Shown here: positions 51,106-61,800 of the stretch, piece by piece
Position numbering within the stretch: the stretch's first letter is position 1
How the letters are laid out: each line of letters opens with the position of its first letter
Assembly (NCBI GenBank): GCA_028281495.1
Contig: JANQJU010000033.1
Coordinates: 186,001 to 250,000, forward strand
Source of the DNA: SAR324 cluster bacterium
Lineage (GTDB): Bacteria > SAR324 > NAC60-12
Length of the DNA stretch: 64,000 nucleotides
Direction: 5' to 3'
Program-made: the position numbers and the translations under genes
The notes under the pieces: generated by a model
What the model saw: only the letters and a program-made list of their open reading frames with translations
What the model was told of the DNA's origin: nothing
Database searches by the model: none

Positions 51106-52160
51106 CTACGACGTGCCGGCTTTTTGAAAGTCCGTTGAGGAGTCGCTTGGGGCTTATTCACGTTTCCAGAAGGACGCTGTACGTTGTTCGAAGATTGGCG
51201 AGCTTGTCCAAAACCACCCGTACGATTCGTACCTTGGGCGGCATTTCTAGCTCGAAATTGGGTGGTTCGAATTTGGTTTAATGACTTGGGTGGAACTTTC
51301 TTGAAGTTATTGGAGGCCACCGAATTGCCACTCGCTGTCTTTGCAGGCGTATTGGAAGACTGAGCACTCTTCAGGCTCGATGTATTCGCATTACGATTCT
51401 GCTGTGCTGTGCTGACGCGTGTTGCTTGATGTCCTCCATACCCCATCGGTGGATAATACCGAGGTGTCATCATCCAACTGATCATCATTGAGGTTAGTAA
51501 AATACTCGATAGGGAGGTGTGGTGGTGATAGTACGGCGGATGCGACGGATAAGTCTGTGGATTTGCCGAAGTTTGAATCGTCATGTTGTCTCCCCCTTCT
51601 TGCACTGCCGCCGTGGACATCAATTCAATGGACTTATTTTCGACAATATCCGCCCAAGCTTCTTGATCCGTGCCTTCTGGAAGTTGTTTCACTTCAGCCG
51701 GGTCCGGCACCCGGATCGAGAGTAGCAAATGTTCGGCTCCTTCTGAGACTTGAGCAGGGGTCACTAAAAGAGGATCCACCAATCCATCATTATTCAAATC
51801 AATCAAACTGATTTGTTGGAGCTTAGTAGAAACTTTGGTGACCAAAGTTTGAACAAATTGTTCTTCGCTGACTCCAGCTTCCGCGGTTTCCTTCATCGCC
51901 TGTTCTACCAATGACGGTATGAGTTTTGGGTCCAATTGCTCCGTCAAATCAATTCCCAGTTGTTCGGCAGCATCCGCATTCACCACATTACCAACTCCCA
52001 CGATTGGCTGGCCTGAACTTGTCACAGCAGGATTGCTTTCTTCCTTACTATCTCCGCCAAAGAAGACCCAATAGGCCAGTACTAAAAAGATCGCAACTAA
52101 GATGCTTTGAGTGGAAAAGATTTTACTCACGATACTATTTGTTTGCTTTTTTGATTCCAT
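51075..52160 (-). CDS. Single-pass protein with Ca-loop-like motif and basic tail
   Basis: A 361-residue protein. One N-terminal helix (about 18-35) anchors it. A soluble region contains DLNNDGLVD (near 128), an EF-hand or dockerin-like loop. A short Tyr/His-rich (YPSHPPYYHHH) and Met-rich hydrophobic stretch follows. The last about 120 residues are disordered, rich in Asn, Ser, Gln and Arg, ending RRSYGGFGKRKR. I recognise no family. AAAGGAG precedes the ATG. It overlaps the end of bioD. Possibly a surface or envelope-associated protein; not established. Confidence 0.7.
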   Translation of the reverse strand: MESKKQTNSIVSKIFSTQSILVAIFLVLAYWVFFGGDSKEESNPAVTSSGQPIVGVGNVVNADAAEQLGIDLTEQLDPKLIPSLVEQAMKETAEAGVSEEQFVQTLVTKVSTKLQQISLIDLNNDGLVDPLLVTPAQVSEGAEHLLLSIRVPDPAEVKQLPEGTDQEAWADIVENKSIELMSTAAVQEGGDNMTIQTSANPQTYPSHPPYYHHHTSLSSILLTSMMISWMMTPRYYPPMGYGGHQATRVSTAQQNRNANTSSLKSAQSSNTPAKTASGNSVASNNFKKVPPKSLNQIRTTQFRARNAAQGTNRTGGFGQARQSSNNVQRPSGNVNKPQATPQRTFKKPARRSYGGFGKRKR

Positions 52161-52225
52161 GACTCCTTTGTGAATGATGGGTTAATTGGAACGGCTCATT
52201 AAGAAAACTGATGCAGAAGGAAAAA

Positions 52226-52888
52226 TCATGAAGCGACGGTAGGCTTTAAAGAATGAAAATCGGCTCGCATCAATACCTTGGCATGGCGTCCCAAGATTGG
52301 AATTTCGAAGACGTTGACAATGGTTTGCAGAACTTTCCGTTCTTCATCGGAGATGCTCTCTTCAGCCAGCAAGTTTGCTTTGGAAGCATTGGCAACTGCG
52401 ATACAGCTATCTAACAATGCAATTTTAAATTCGTCAAGCAAATGAGCAGGTAGCTTGAGGAAAACATCCCGGATGCTTTCCAATTTGGCTTGGATTTCCT
52501 CCACAGACATCATTTTGATCGTTTCTAATAATTTTTCTTTACGCTCTTTGGAGATATCCAATGCTTGGACTAATTGTTTTCCGAACGTCTCTTTCAAATC
52601 CTGTAACTGCCTCTCAATCATACGTAGCTCTTTTCGGCTCGCATGTTCATCTGCATAACTTACAATAAATAAAACTGCATGAAAGGACTCTTCCAAGAGA
52701 CTCTGTTCTTCCTGACTGAGCATCTCCATGATTCGACTGAAGCTTCCCATCAAATTAGGTAGATAGCGTTCCAGAATACGCTCTGCCGCAATTTCTAGCT
52801 CTACATTAGTTTGTCTTGCGTGAAAGTTAAGACGTTCCCACAAAGTTTCAGATAACTTACATTTGAGTATTTTCTCGTTTCCAAACAT
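52226..52888 (-). CDS. All-helical hypothetical protein, TerB-like
   Basis: A 220-residue cytosolic protein. The N-terminal 45 residues resemble a small DNA- or protein-binding helix pair (KCKLSETLWERLNFHARQTN). The rest is helical with VSYADEHASRKELRMIERQL and ISDEERKVLQTIVNVFEIP, patterns similar to TerB/DUF533-type domains. No enzyme motif. It lies 65 bp upstream of the previous gene on this strand. The TerB comparison is tentative. Confidence 0.65.
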   Translation of the reverse strand: MFGNEKILKCKLSETLWERLNFHARQTNVELEIAAERILERYLPNLMGSFSRIMEMLSQEEQSLLEESFHAVLFIVSYADEHASRKELRMIERQLQDLKETFGKQLVQALDISKERKEKLLETIKMMSVEEIQAKLESIRDVFLKLPAHLLDEFKIALLDSCIAVANASKANLLAEESISDEERKVLQTIVNVFEIPILGRHAKVLMRADFHSLKPTVAS

Positions 52889-52967
52889 TGCGTGTCCTAT
52901 TCTAGGGAGGTGATGAATCTATAGAAACGGTTGACGTAACTACATAGCATGACGCTTTATTCGATTA

Positions 52968-53006
52968 TAGCAGGGGCAATCTATGATGGCGTATGCCCTT
53001 CTGCTA
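52968..53006 (-). terminator. Putative hairpin terminator of the lipoprotein gene
   Basis: TAGCAG-GGGCA and TGCCC-TT-CTGCTA form an 11-bp stem with a two-base bulge, 30 bp past the stop at 53036. No T tract follows on the minus strand, so it may be a Rho-dependent or RNA-end structure. Confidence 0.45.
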
Positions 53007-53035
53007 CCTTGACGGCGCCGCGTTCGAGATGGAAC

Positions 53036-54868
53036 CTATTCTACTTCGACAATAAACAATAATGGAAAAACCAATGGATTGACTAATTTCAGATAATGAA
53101 CACCGGTGCTGGTGGGAGTGACTGTGATTGATGTCTTCTCAGGAATATTTGACCCCAATAAAGACAACCCCAAACTTTTCAGAATGGTTTGAGCGTCTGG
53201 AGCGATCACGTAAGCTTCCCACAAATTCAAAGCCCCTCCTGCCCCTTCTATCTTGATATCATAAGACCTCCCTGCTTCCAGCGTGATGGCATAGTAAAGC
53301 GTACTTCCGCCCTGAATTTGTCCTATGTTCGATAACGTAGGCAACGTAGTGAGCGCATTGATCGTCCCACTGAAATCTACCCAATTGCTAACGTTCAAAT
53401 CCAACCAACTCCCAGCAAAAGAATCATTCACCACTCTTCCCAAGTAATCAGCCCCCAGATTGTTCAACACCGTTTGGTAGTCGATTCCGGTGCTTCGAAC
53501 TTTTCCACCAGCAGTATCGGGTTCGGGTAAATTCAATGCTAAAGAGGTCACCGGACCGGAAGCCACATCCGTCTTCAAGTAAAATTCCAAAGTTGCATTC
53601 GTTCCAAGAAACACATCCATAAACAATCGATTGTCTTCCAGGAAAAAAGTGTCCACCCGAGGAACTCGTGAACAGTCTTGCCCCAAGCGGCTCAAGTCTT
53701 CTGTACAATTTGCTGTATTCGGGTAAAACGCACCGTTCGTTAAATCCTGGGTCACCTGAGTTGACATCACAACTTGAACATCGTCAAAAAAGTTAGCTGG
53801 TGCTCCCGAATCAGTAATAGTCGTTGGTGAAATTTGCAAACACGCCGATCCAGGACACAGTGCCAACGAACCAGGATTGGCAGGGTCAAAAGACACCTGT
53901 CCTGCTCGATAAATCCCCAAACTTTCCGTCGAGAATCCTGCTCCAATTTGCTGGAGAAGGAACAGTTGATCAAAAAAACTCTTGCTGAAATACACACCTG
54001 AAGAACTCAATGAGGTTGTTTTCCATGAGGTCGTCAGGCCTTGTGTCAATGAAGTGTCATCGACGAGAGCAATTTTCCGGTCATACAAAGCGAGAGGTAA
54101 ACTTCCACATACGCTTACCGCACAAAAAACCGTGGTTTCTCCTCGGAGTATTTGCCCACCCGCAATGGCTGACAGTTCGATCTTTGCAAAACTGGGAATC
54201 GTGGTACTGCTCAACAAGACGGAGTGATTGTCCCCGCTGATGTTGGCTGTCACGGATTCGTTTTCCTGTTCGGCAAATTCTAGGAAATCAGGATTCACGT
54301 TATTGTAGAGAATCTGGATTTCTGTATCGGCAGGAAGACTTTGTGAAGTTTGAAATTGAACACTGTATTGGTCACCAGTTTGGACGATTTCTACGTTTTG
54401 AAACTCGATATTTTGGGCTTCGAACATCTCTACCGTGATCGATCTTTCTTCCCCTACGCCAACAGAAAACGATTCCGTTTGACCAAAATAAATAGCGTCA
54501 TTGACGTTGTCGGTCCCAAGAGGTGAAATTTCTGTGGCAAATGCATAAACTCGGACTTCTACGGTTCCTGGTTGGATCGCAATCACCACTTCTTCTGTAG
54601 TTTCAAATTCATCTCGAGGAATGACTTCTTGGCTTTGCAAAATATCAAATGAACTGCCAAATCCCCCAGTGTCGACCTCAATCGCCCGGACTTCCACCAT
54701 CACGGATTGCACTTCAGCCGGTGCTGCAATTCGTAACCGTAAGTTGGGAGACGACCGTGTCAACGCGTCCTCAGAAGAGGTGGATACCTCTTCTATGGAT
54801 TGACATCCGAAGAACAAAAACAGTCCTAGTATAATGATCAATCCTTTACCGCCAAATCGAGCTTTCAT
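53036..54868 (-). CDS. Large lipoprotein, unknown function
   Basis: A 610-residue exported lipoprotein with lipobox FFGC (Cys22). The start at 54868 has GGAG seven bases upstream; an ATG 21 bp earlier is less likely. After the cysteine comes SIEEVSTSSED, only mildly acidic. The protein has Ig-like or beta-sandwich patterns (RLRIAAPAEVQSVMVEVRAIEV; EERSITVEMFEAQNIEF) and a C-terminal stretch resembling pre-peptidase beta-sandwich domains (YDIKIEGAGGALNLWEAYV). It lies 43 bp downstream of the FecR-domain gene on the same strand. No enzyme motif seen. Confidence 0.75.
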   Translation of the reverse strand: MKARFGGKGLIIILGLFLFFGCQSIEEVSTSSEDALTRSSPNLRLRIAAPAEVQSVMVEVRAIEVDTGGFGSSFDILQSQEVIPRDEFETTEEVVIAIQPGTVEVRVYAFATEISPLGTDNVNDAIYFGQTESFSVGVGEERSITVEMFEAQNIEFQNVEIVQTGDQYSVQFQTSQSLPADTEIQILYNNVNPDFLEFAEQENESVTANISGDNHSVLLSSTTIPSFAKIELSAIAGGQILRGETTVFCAVSVCGSLPLALYDRKIALVDDTSLTQGLTTSWKTTSLSSSGVYFSKSFFDQLFLLQQIGAGFSTESLGIYRAGQVSFDPANPGSLALCPGSACLQISPTTITDSGAPANFFDDVQVVMSTQVTQDLTNGAFYPNTANCTEDLSRLGQDCSRVPRVDTFFLEDNRLFMDVFLGTNATLEFYLKTDVASGPVTSLALNLPEPDTAGGKVRSTGIDYQTVLNNLGADYLGRVVNDSFAGSWLDLNVSNWVDFSGTINALTTLPTLSNIGQIQGGSTLYYAITLEAGRSYDIKIEGAGGALNLWEAYVIAPDAQTILKSLGLSLLGSNIPEKTSITVTPTSTGVHYLKLVNPLVFPLLFIVEVE

Positions 54869-54911
54869 AGACACTCCACGGGAATACATTCAAGTTGGTT
54901 GAATCGACATT

Positions 54912-55709
54912 TTAGCGAAATTGAATTTGAACACGGATGAGACTTCCTTTCACACGCGCGGCTTTTTCTACAATCTCATCAAATCGAGCTTTCTGAAAGC
55001 TGACGGTTGTTTCATCTCGTGCGATATCCCTGGCATTAAAAGCAACTGGAGCCGCCGCAGTGGAACGAGGAACATCTAACGCAGCCTCCAGCAAACTCTC
55101 ACGTGACAAGGCAAAAGGTGATGTGGGTTCACTTCCAGACAAAGCCATGGATGAAAATCCAGCGCCCACTTCCACCTCTTTCAGCACATCCCCAATACGG
55201 GTTTGTAACGCTACAACGCCTTGCAACGTCGTCACCTGAGTCACTTCAGGGTTCGGCACCTCTGTGATGAAATCGGTTCCTTTCACGCCAACAGTCGCAC
55301 TCGAAGTTTGAATTTTATAATCTTTATCCCCTTGCACGTTATTCACAACGGCACGAACTTTTCCTCCTAATAAGCTGAAGACTCCCCGTTTGGCACCATC
55401 TTCTTCACCCACATAATTTGCAACCACGAAGGTGGTGTTTTCATCCAATGCAAATTCATCAGCATCGTCTCCTTCTCCAACAGCAACAATTCCAAAGCTA
55501 TCTCCAGCAGTTTGCAGCGTATCTTTCACAAAAATGGGAACACTATCTCCTTCACCCACCTCTTGATTGCCGCTATCTCGTATGATCAAGACTTGGCCTT
55601 CATCGACTTCCACCGATCCAATCGCATCTCCTTGTGCCGCTGCCATGTTGCAACAAAACAGTCCAAAGATAATCAAAAAACCAATTACATTCAGACAATT
55701 TTTGCTCAT
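54912..55709 (-). CDS. Exported FecR-domain protein
   Basis: A 265-residue protein. A signal peptide ends near AAA-QGD. A FecR domain spans about 30-170: VEVDEGQVLIIR, DTLQTAGDSFGIV, TTFVVANY, GGKVRAVVNN, YKIQTSSATVGVKGTDF. The start at 55709 has AAGGAGG four bases upstream. In the classic system FecR is an anti-sigma factor, but this form lacks the cytosolic anti-sigma part and is wholly exported, like FecR-domain proteins common in deltaproteobacterial envelope loci. It lies between the large lipoprotein genes. Role unknown. Confidence 0.88.
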   Translation of the reverse strand: MSKNCLNVIGFLIIFGLFCCNMAAAQGDAIGSVEVDEGQVLIIRDSGNQEVGEGDSVPIFVKDTLQTAGDSFGIVAVGEGDDADEFALDENTTFVVANYVGEEDGAKRGVFSLLGGKVRAVVNNVQGDKDYKIQTSSATVGVKGTDFITEVPNPEVTQVTTLQGVVALQTRIGDVLKEVEVGAGFSSMALSGSEPTSPFALSRESLLEAALDVPRSTAAAPVAFNARDIARDETTVSFQKARFDEIVEKAARVKGSLIRVQIQFR

Positions 55710-55911
55710 TTGACCTCCTTGAAAAGTCTTATTTATGCTCCATTTCAATTCCCAAACAGTCTATCACCAGCCCTACCCTAGAACAACCTCAAAGCATGTC
55801 ACTCTAGCCCTCGTACTCCAGTTTAATGGGGAACTATAGCCAAACATCGAGTCTGACTTGGGATATGGCCAAGGGCGGCCTGCCCTCAGCCTAAACACCG
55901 TTTTATCTGGC

Positions 55912-58722
55912 TTAAATATCATCGGAATTTGGACCGTCTCCCAACAAGGTACTAGCAGTCGTAGTACTCGATAAAATGAAGCTTGCTGATGTTGTGGCAT
56001 GATGTAGCCCACTCGCCCCCAAGCTGACTGTAATCCGTGTTCCCGAAGTGACCAATTGTGCGCGACTTTGGAGAAGCCCGGGAACTGCTGAATTGGCCAA
56101 AGAAACGGTGAACGCCAATTGGAATACAGGATCATGTGTCCCCGCTAGCACCGATGGGAAAACATTGGTTGTACTAATGGTCCAATTGGCCGAACTGACA
56201 ATATAGGACTCAGCTCCACTAGGTACGAGGTCTAAGCTATCGGCAATAGTCACCGAAAGCAGCCCACGAAGCTCACTGGTGGTAAGCTGATTCACAGTCA
56301 CCCCCAACCCCGGAGAGGTGATTGTTGTCATCAGAGTAAAAGTCGAATTACTGGAAGCTACAATAAATCGTTCTTGGGATACACCGATACGGCCACAGCA
56401 ACTCAAACCACTGGTTGCTAATCGCATCTGTGCTGTCTTTTGGATGGTATGACTCGTCGAGGCTATTGCGACCACGGCCCCGCTATTTGCAATGGATAGA
56501 TTGGTTGCTGAAGCGGTTTGAAAACTAAAGCTGCTTGCGTTCTGATCTAAAGTAAATGTAGCGCTTGTCCCCAACGTGGCTACATTGCCTGAGGTATCGC
56601 CAATTGTAGCTCGGATGGTCACCTGGCCTTCAGGTAACGCCGACAAATCCAAAGACTGAACCAGTGTTGTTGTGGCAACACTGGCAACCTGTTTAAAACT
56701 CGTGAGAGTCACTTGGTTGTTGGAATTCAGAACATCAAAAAATATGTACGTTCCCGTCGTAGCCGCAGCCAACTCGAAGCGCACTGTACTCAAATCGTTT
56801 GAATAAATCACGTCGCCTTGGTTGGAAGTCGCTAAAGATATATTGCTTGCAATCAAACCTGATGGGGCCACCACATCCTTGAATCCAGTTGTGGTTGTCG
56901 CCGTCGAAATTTCACCAATCGAATTGACGGAAACTATTGAGGATGACAGGACCCCTTCGGGTAAGGAGCGTAAATCCACGGCAATCGTAGTGGTGCCTGT
57001 CGCAAAAAGCTGCCCCGTGTGATTTACTTGAAATGTGTTATCCGTATTCGCAACCAAAAGGCGATAGGATTGCCCACTCAACGCATTGCCAATATTAAAA
57101 ATTGCTGGATTCACATTGGTTCCATTGACAGTATTCGCAAAGCTCAATGTCAGTGTTGATGCTCCGGCTACCGTGGTCGTCGTCGTGGAACTGGTGGTCG
57201 TCGTCGTGGAACTAGTGGTCGTTGTGGAAGTGGTCGTCGTCGTGGTCAACAAAGCTAAGGTGTCTACCAAAATATCTGTTTGAACCGAAGGCACCTGAAC
57301 CGCACTCACATTCGTATTCAAAGATTCCGAAGATATTCCAGCAGTCGTTGCACTTTGCTGCACCCCATTAAGTTGGGTTGAAGTCGCGCTTGTGACTGTA
57401 TCACTCACCCCCGTCAGCGTATTATTTAGATTGCTCAAGCCTTGTGTTGTGATGGCATCCAGCAAAGTGGTTTGGGCAGCATTGAAAGTCGTTGTCACTT
57501 CTGTTGTGAGAAAGGTGGATGCTTCTGTACTCAAGGTTTGGTTCACATTGAAAGCCAAAGCCACCGTTGCAGCTTGAATTGCAGCTGATGTGACGACCGA
57601 TGTCAGTGCTGTCAAATCAACCGTGCCATCTGTCTGTAAATTTGTATTCGCGATGCCAGACTCCACGGAGCTGATCAATACATCAGAAAGCGATGTCACC
57701 ATATTCTGGACCAATTGCACGAGGCTCGTTGCGTCAGAAATCGTTATGGCGGAACTGTTGTCGTTTAGAACTGACACAATAGCTTCTTCAATACCTTCTA
57801 AAACCACACGCACTTCTTCCCCACCAAAGGCTTCTTTCGCGGTAGCTGCTGTTTTTAACGTTTCTAAAGCTTCTGTGACCCCCTGAAATTGTTGATTGAT
57901 ACTTGTCAAAACAGTGGTTTGATCCGTTGGAATAATTTGCGTTAATGCATCCGTGACATTGGCCGCGGTGTTAGTTCCCCTTCCCAAGGAAGTGGCTGAT
58001 AAGCGAACTTGCACTATGGAATTGGTGAGAAGGGGTGTGCTTGTTTCCAGAGCGGAACTGATCAATGTCAATAAACTTTGATTCTGTGCAGATGAAAATT
58101 CTTTCAGAGTTTCAATATAATCATCTTCGATACTTCCACTACCTTCTTCGCTCAACAGCCTTCCTTGAAAATCAGCATTGCTGATAAAGCGATTGGCGTC
58201 GACTCCCAAAGCATTTGTCACATTTGTGATTTCAGCACTCCAAGCTGCTGAGGTTATGGTGGAAAGAGAGGCAGCCACTTGCGTCGGATTTTGTTGAATC
58301 AGTGTGGCGAGATCGGAACCTAAGAGTCTTTGAGCAATGAGGTCTGTGACCGTATTCACCAAAAACGTGGCGGCCACATTGGTGTTGTCAGCAAAGAGGA
58401 CTGCGGACAGGGCGGATTTTCCCTGTGGTTCAGCAATCAGTAAAAGAGGAAAGGTGATTTGGCTGGTATCTACATCCAGCGTATAGGTTCCACTGGCACT
58501 TGTCGTTCCGTTGGCGATGGTGTCACCGGTGGAGTTCCACAATGTGATTGAAGTATTGGGTAATACAAAACCATCGGCGGCAGAGCCGGTAATCGTCCAC
58601 AGTGTGGTTTGATTGTCATCATCATCATCACCTCCACCACTCGCACAGGCGAGGACCAATAGACTAACTAGGATAATGGATAGGCTATACAGAGTCATTC
58701 GAAGTTTCGCTCGATTTTCCAT
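55912..58722 (-). CDS. Large Thr-linker lipoprotein, paralogue of 58898-62662
   Basis: A 936-residue lipoprotein with lipobox VLAC (Cys26) and acidic tether ASGGGDDDDDN. The start at 58722 has GAGG seven bases upstream and is preferred over an ATG 12 bp earlier. A carboxypeptidase-regulatory-like beta-sandwich follows (about 45-110: ADGFVLPNTSITL, SGTYTLDV), then a helical region with repeated AATV-type heptads. A Thr-rich linker (57165-57255) follows, then beta-rich repeats and a C-terminal domain with SPGLG, LVPSGAE and NWTI. The order and motifs match the 1254-residue neighbour, so the pair arose by duplication. Function unknown; cell-surface exposure is plausible. Confidence 0.85.
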   Translation of the reverse strand: MENRAKLRMTLYSLSIILVSLLVLACASGGGDDDDDNQTTLWTITGSAADGFVLPNTSITLWNSTGDTIANGTTSASGTYTLDVDTSQITFPLLLIAEPQGKSALSAVLFADNTNVAATFLVNTVTDLIAQRLLGSDLATLIQQNPTQVAASLSTITSAAWSAEITNVTNALGVDANRFISNADFQGRLLSEEGSGSIEDDYIETLKEFSSAQNQSLLTLISSALETSTPLLTNSIVQVRLSATSLGRGTNTAANVTDALTQIIPTDQTTVLTSINQQFQGVTEALETLKTAATAKEAFGGEEVRVVLEGIEEAIVSVLNDNSSAITISDATSLVQLVQNMVTSLSDVLISSVESGIANTNLQTDGTVDLTALTSVVTSAAIQAATVALAFNVNQTLSTEASTFLTTEVTTTFNAAQTTLLDAITTQGLSNLNNTLTGVSDTVTSATSTQLNGVQQSATTAGISSESLNTNVSAVQVPSVQTDILVDTLALLTTTTTTSTTTTSSTTTTTSSTTTTTVAGASTLTLSFANTVNGTNVNPAIFNIGNALSGQSYRLLVANTDNTFQVNHTGQLFATGTTTIAVDLRSLPEGVLSSSIVSVNSIGEISTATTTTGFKDVVAPSGLIASNISLATSNQGDVIYSNDLSTVRFELAAATTGTYIFFDVLNSNNQVTLTSFKQVASVATTTLVQSLDLSALPEGQVTIRATIGDTSGNVATLGTSATFTLDQNASSFSFQTASATNLSIANSGAVVAIASTSHTIQKTAQMRLATSGLSCCGRIGVSQERFIVASSNSTFTLMTTITSPGLGVTVNQLTTSELRGLLSVTIADSLDLVPSGAESYIVSSANWTISTTNVFPSVLAGTHDPVFQLAFTVSLANSAVPGLLQSRAQLVTSGTRITVSLGASGLHHATTSASFILSSTTTASTLLGDGPNSDDI
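57165..57255 (-). repeat. Thr-rich linker repeat in the 936-residue lipoprotein
   Basis: About 21-nt units encode runs of four to six Thr interrupted by Ser-Ser or Ser-Thr. Thr-rich linkers of this kind are flexible and often O-glycosylated in surface proteins. The DNA repetition is moderate. Confidence 0.8.
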
Positions 58723-58781
58723 AGTTTTCCTCATGTGTCAGGTTTCAGTCGATCACGCCCATGATTCTCAGAAAGTTAACG

Positions 58782-58803
58782 CTAAACGCGCTGCAACGTT
58801 TAG
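58782..58803. repeat. Small inverted repeat upstream of the lipoprotein gene
   Basis: CTAAACG (58782-58788) and CGTTTAG (58797-58803) form a perfect 7-bp dyad, 60 bases before the start at 58722. It may be part of the promoter or operator of the downstream lipoprotein gene. Confidence 0.4.
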
Positions 58804-58833
58804 GGTCTAACATCTAGTATTATAGAAAAAGGC

Positions 58834-58872
58834 AAAAAAAAAGGCGGCTCCCCCGAAGAGGAGCCGCCTTTT
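58834..58872 (-). terminator. Strong Rho-independent terminator
   Basis: AAGGCGGCTCC (58841-58851) and GGAGCCGCCTT (58860-58870) form a perfect 11-bp stem with an 8-nt loop. On the minus strand it is followed by nine T (58834-58842). It lies 28 bp past the stop of the 1254-residue lipoprotein gene and separates it from its paralogue. Confidence 0.92.
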
Positions 58873-58897
58873 GTATTCGCATCAACTGGTGGACTAT

Positions 58898-61800
58898 CTA
58901 TTTCACAAGGATACCAGTTGTCGTAATGACCGCATCATTGGCGGTCGTCAAGATATAGAAACTCGACGACGTTGCTGTATGGAAACTTCCTGATGCGGCA
59001 ATCTCCAGATCCAGTCTCGTGATCGAATTCGCTATAATTGTGTTTGTAAGATCATTCACTGTCACAGGAACCGCGGCCGAAAGTTCACGCCCCCAGTTCG
59101 TGACTCCTGAATTAATCGCCACGGTAAAGGCCATCGTGAAGTAACCAAAACCGACTCCCGACTCCGGTGCTCTGGAGTTTGCAATAGTCCAGTTGTTTCG
59201 ATCAATGATCCACTTTTCAGCCCCAGCGGGAATCAAGTCACGTGGATCCGTAATCGTAATTGTGAACATCTGTCGGAACAGACTGTGTGTCATAATGTTA
59301 GTCGAATGACCTAAACCAGGACTCGCGACCGTTGCTGATAAGCGGAAAAAGCCGACACCGGTATGTGCAATTACCAGCGACCCGGTATGTGCCCGGAAGC
59401 CTGTTCCAGGATTGGTCGTCACTACAGATCGATCATTGAGCGAGGTCGCAACCAACATTTGCTCTGTGTATTGGATTTGTTGAATTGTTGTTCCCACTCG
59501 GATGAGGTTTAACGCCGCAGCAGGAATTGTGGGATCGTAGAGCCGTCCATTGCCTGTGAAAGCTAGCCCCGACGTGGTTGCTGTGGAAAAGAAGAAACTT
59601 CCGTTCGTACTACTCAACGTGTAGGACAAACTGTCTCCCAAATTCGATACGTTCCCAAACGAATCACCAATTGCCACGCTCACCGTATAAGCCCCTTCGG
59701 GTAGGCTACTCAGATTGACAGTAGACACGATGCTCGAAACAAACACGGAACCTTTGTTGAAATCATTGTTAAGTGTCACTGATCTCGCAGTATGGACAAT
59801 GCCACCCGGTCCTTCCAAAGCAATGAAGCCCACTTCAGAGGTTGTTGCACGGATCACTCGGAAAGCAGCGGTGCTCACGTCATTCGCATACATTGTGTGT
59901 GCAATGAATGAATTGGGCGATGCTGCAAAGGTCCCAAATGTTCTAATGGTACTTGCCATAGAAATGTTCGTTGATCCTAAGGTCGTCGGCCCCTTGGTAT
60001 CTTTGGTAAACAATTCCGAGCCTGCATTTGAACTTTGATCGAGCTGATTGACCGCCACAACAGAGGTCGCAATGGCAGTATCTGTAAGGCTCGACAGATT
60101 CACAGATATGGTCGTTGATCCAGTCTGGAATATCGATCCCGATTGCGTTACAGAATTGCCCGCTGTATCAATCGCAAAGATCCGATAAGTGTTGCCATTT
60201 GTGACATTCCCAATTGTAAATGGGAACGCTCCTACATTCGTACCAATCATCGTAGAAGCAGCTGAAATCGTTGGCGTGCTAGGACCACCAAATGATGTGT
60301 TCCCTGTGAGACTGACAATCTGATTCACACTACCAACTCCCGCTGTCCCAAAGCTAAAGGTTAGTGTCCCTGCAATTGCTGCCGCAGACGTGGTCGTGGT
60401 TGCGATCGAGGTGTTATCCGATGTCGCTAATAACGTTGACAAGGAAATTGTCTGGTCTACATGGGTAAAGGTGACCGAACCACTCGAGCTTCCCGAATTA
60501 TAGGTGATCACATAGTTCATTGTAGCTCCGACAGCGATCGAAGTGACCCCAATTGAGAAGTTGTTACTATTCGCCACAGTCAATGCGCTGGGAATAAACG
60601 CAGCGGCCAACGTCCCCGCCACCTGAGCGTTGATTGTAGTCACAACCTCGGCTGTTTTCACGCCGCTGGTTCCTCCTAATGAAAAGTAGGCTCCAATCGC
60701 GTTCCCTTGTGTTGGGAAATTGGAAATATCCAATACAAAGGTTGAATTTGCGACTTGTAGGGTGCCAGAGGAAGCAATCGTTCTGTGAATGGTGCCTGCT
60801 GTATTGCCCGTCGTTGCAACTCGGAACTCATACGGAGCATTTGCTGTTCCGGTCACGGTCACGGCAAGTGACCTCACATTGAGACTTGTGATGGTCAATG
60901 CAGGAGCAAAGGAAATCTTCGGATCTGCAAAAGTGGAGGTCGTTGTTGATGTGGTCGTCGTTTCACCCGTTGCTTGCGTGGTGGTGGTGGTCACCCCAGC
61001 TGTCGTGGTGGTAACGGCCGCTGTCGTGGTCGTCGTTGGAGCTGCCGTCGTGGTCGTCGTCGGGGCTGCCGTCGTGGTCGTCGTCGGGGCTGCCGTCGTG
61101 GTCGTCGTCGGAGCTACCGTCGTGGTCGTCGATGCCTGAACGGTCGTGGTGGTGGTCGGTGCTAACGTATCAGGAATTGCATCGGTCGTTGCTTCAGGAA
61201 CGGTGATCTGCGAGACATTTTCATTCACTGTCACTCCCGCAGTACTGGCATCTGAGGCCACTTGGGCAACGGTTGTGGTCGTGCTATTGCTCAGCTCATT
61301 CGAAACACTGGCAACCGCAGTCGTCAGGTTTTCGACACCTTGTGTTTCGATAGCCGAAGTGACGGTAGTCTGAGAAGTATTAAAAGTACTCACGACCGTG
61401 GTTTGAATGAAAGTAGTCGCGGTTGAGTCCAATGCCTGAGTCGTCAGATCAATTGCTAGTGCCACCGTTGCTGCCTGTTCCGAGGCAACGGTCACAATAG
61501 TCGTTACGGCTTCTAAGTCAACGCCACCTCCTCCGGTAGCTGTTAAACTGCTATTCGCTACCGACTCTTGAACTGCTGTAACAATCTCATCAGCTAACAA
61601 GGTAACCAAATTTTGGACTAAGTTGACAACATTGTTTGTGCTCGTGACGTCAATCGCAGAAGCGTTTTGAGTAATCGCAGCACCCGCAGCAGCTTCTTCT
61701 GCTCCTTCCAAAGCGACCCTCACTTCCGCATCACTAAAATTTTGTGCTTGGGCTTTGGTTTTAACTTCTTCTAACGCAACGGACACCTGCTGAAATTGAG

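Noticed and set aside
54912..55709. Classic FecIR iron-citrate regulatory pair
   Set aside because: No sigma factor gene is adjacent and the protein has a cleavable signal peptide without a cytosolic anti-sigma domain.
60789..61139. Val-rich plus-strand open frame and similar frames over the Thr linkers
   Set aside because: Antisense of the Thr-rich repeat (ACC/ACG read as Val codons); a composition artefact.
61010..61140. CRISPR-like short tandem repeats
   Set aside because: The 24-nt units are in frame within a lipoprotein gene, have no unique spacers and encode a Thr linker.
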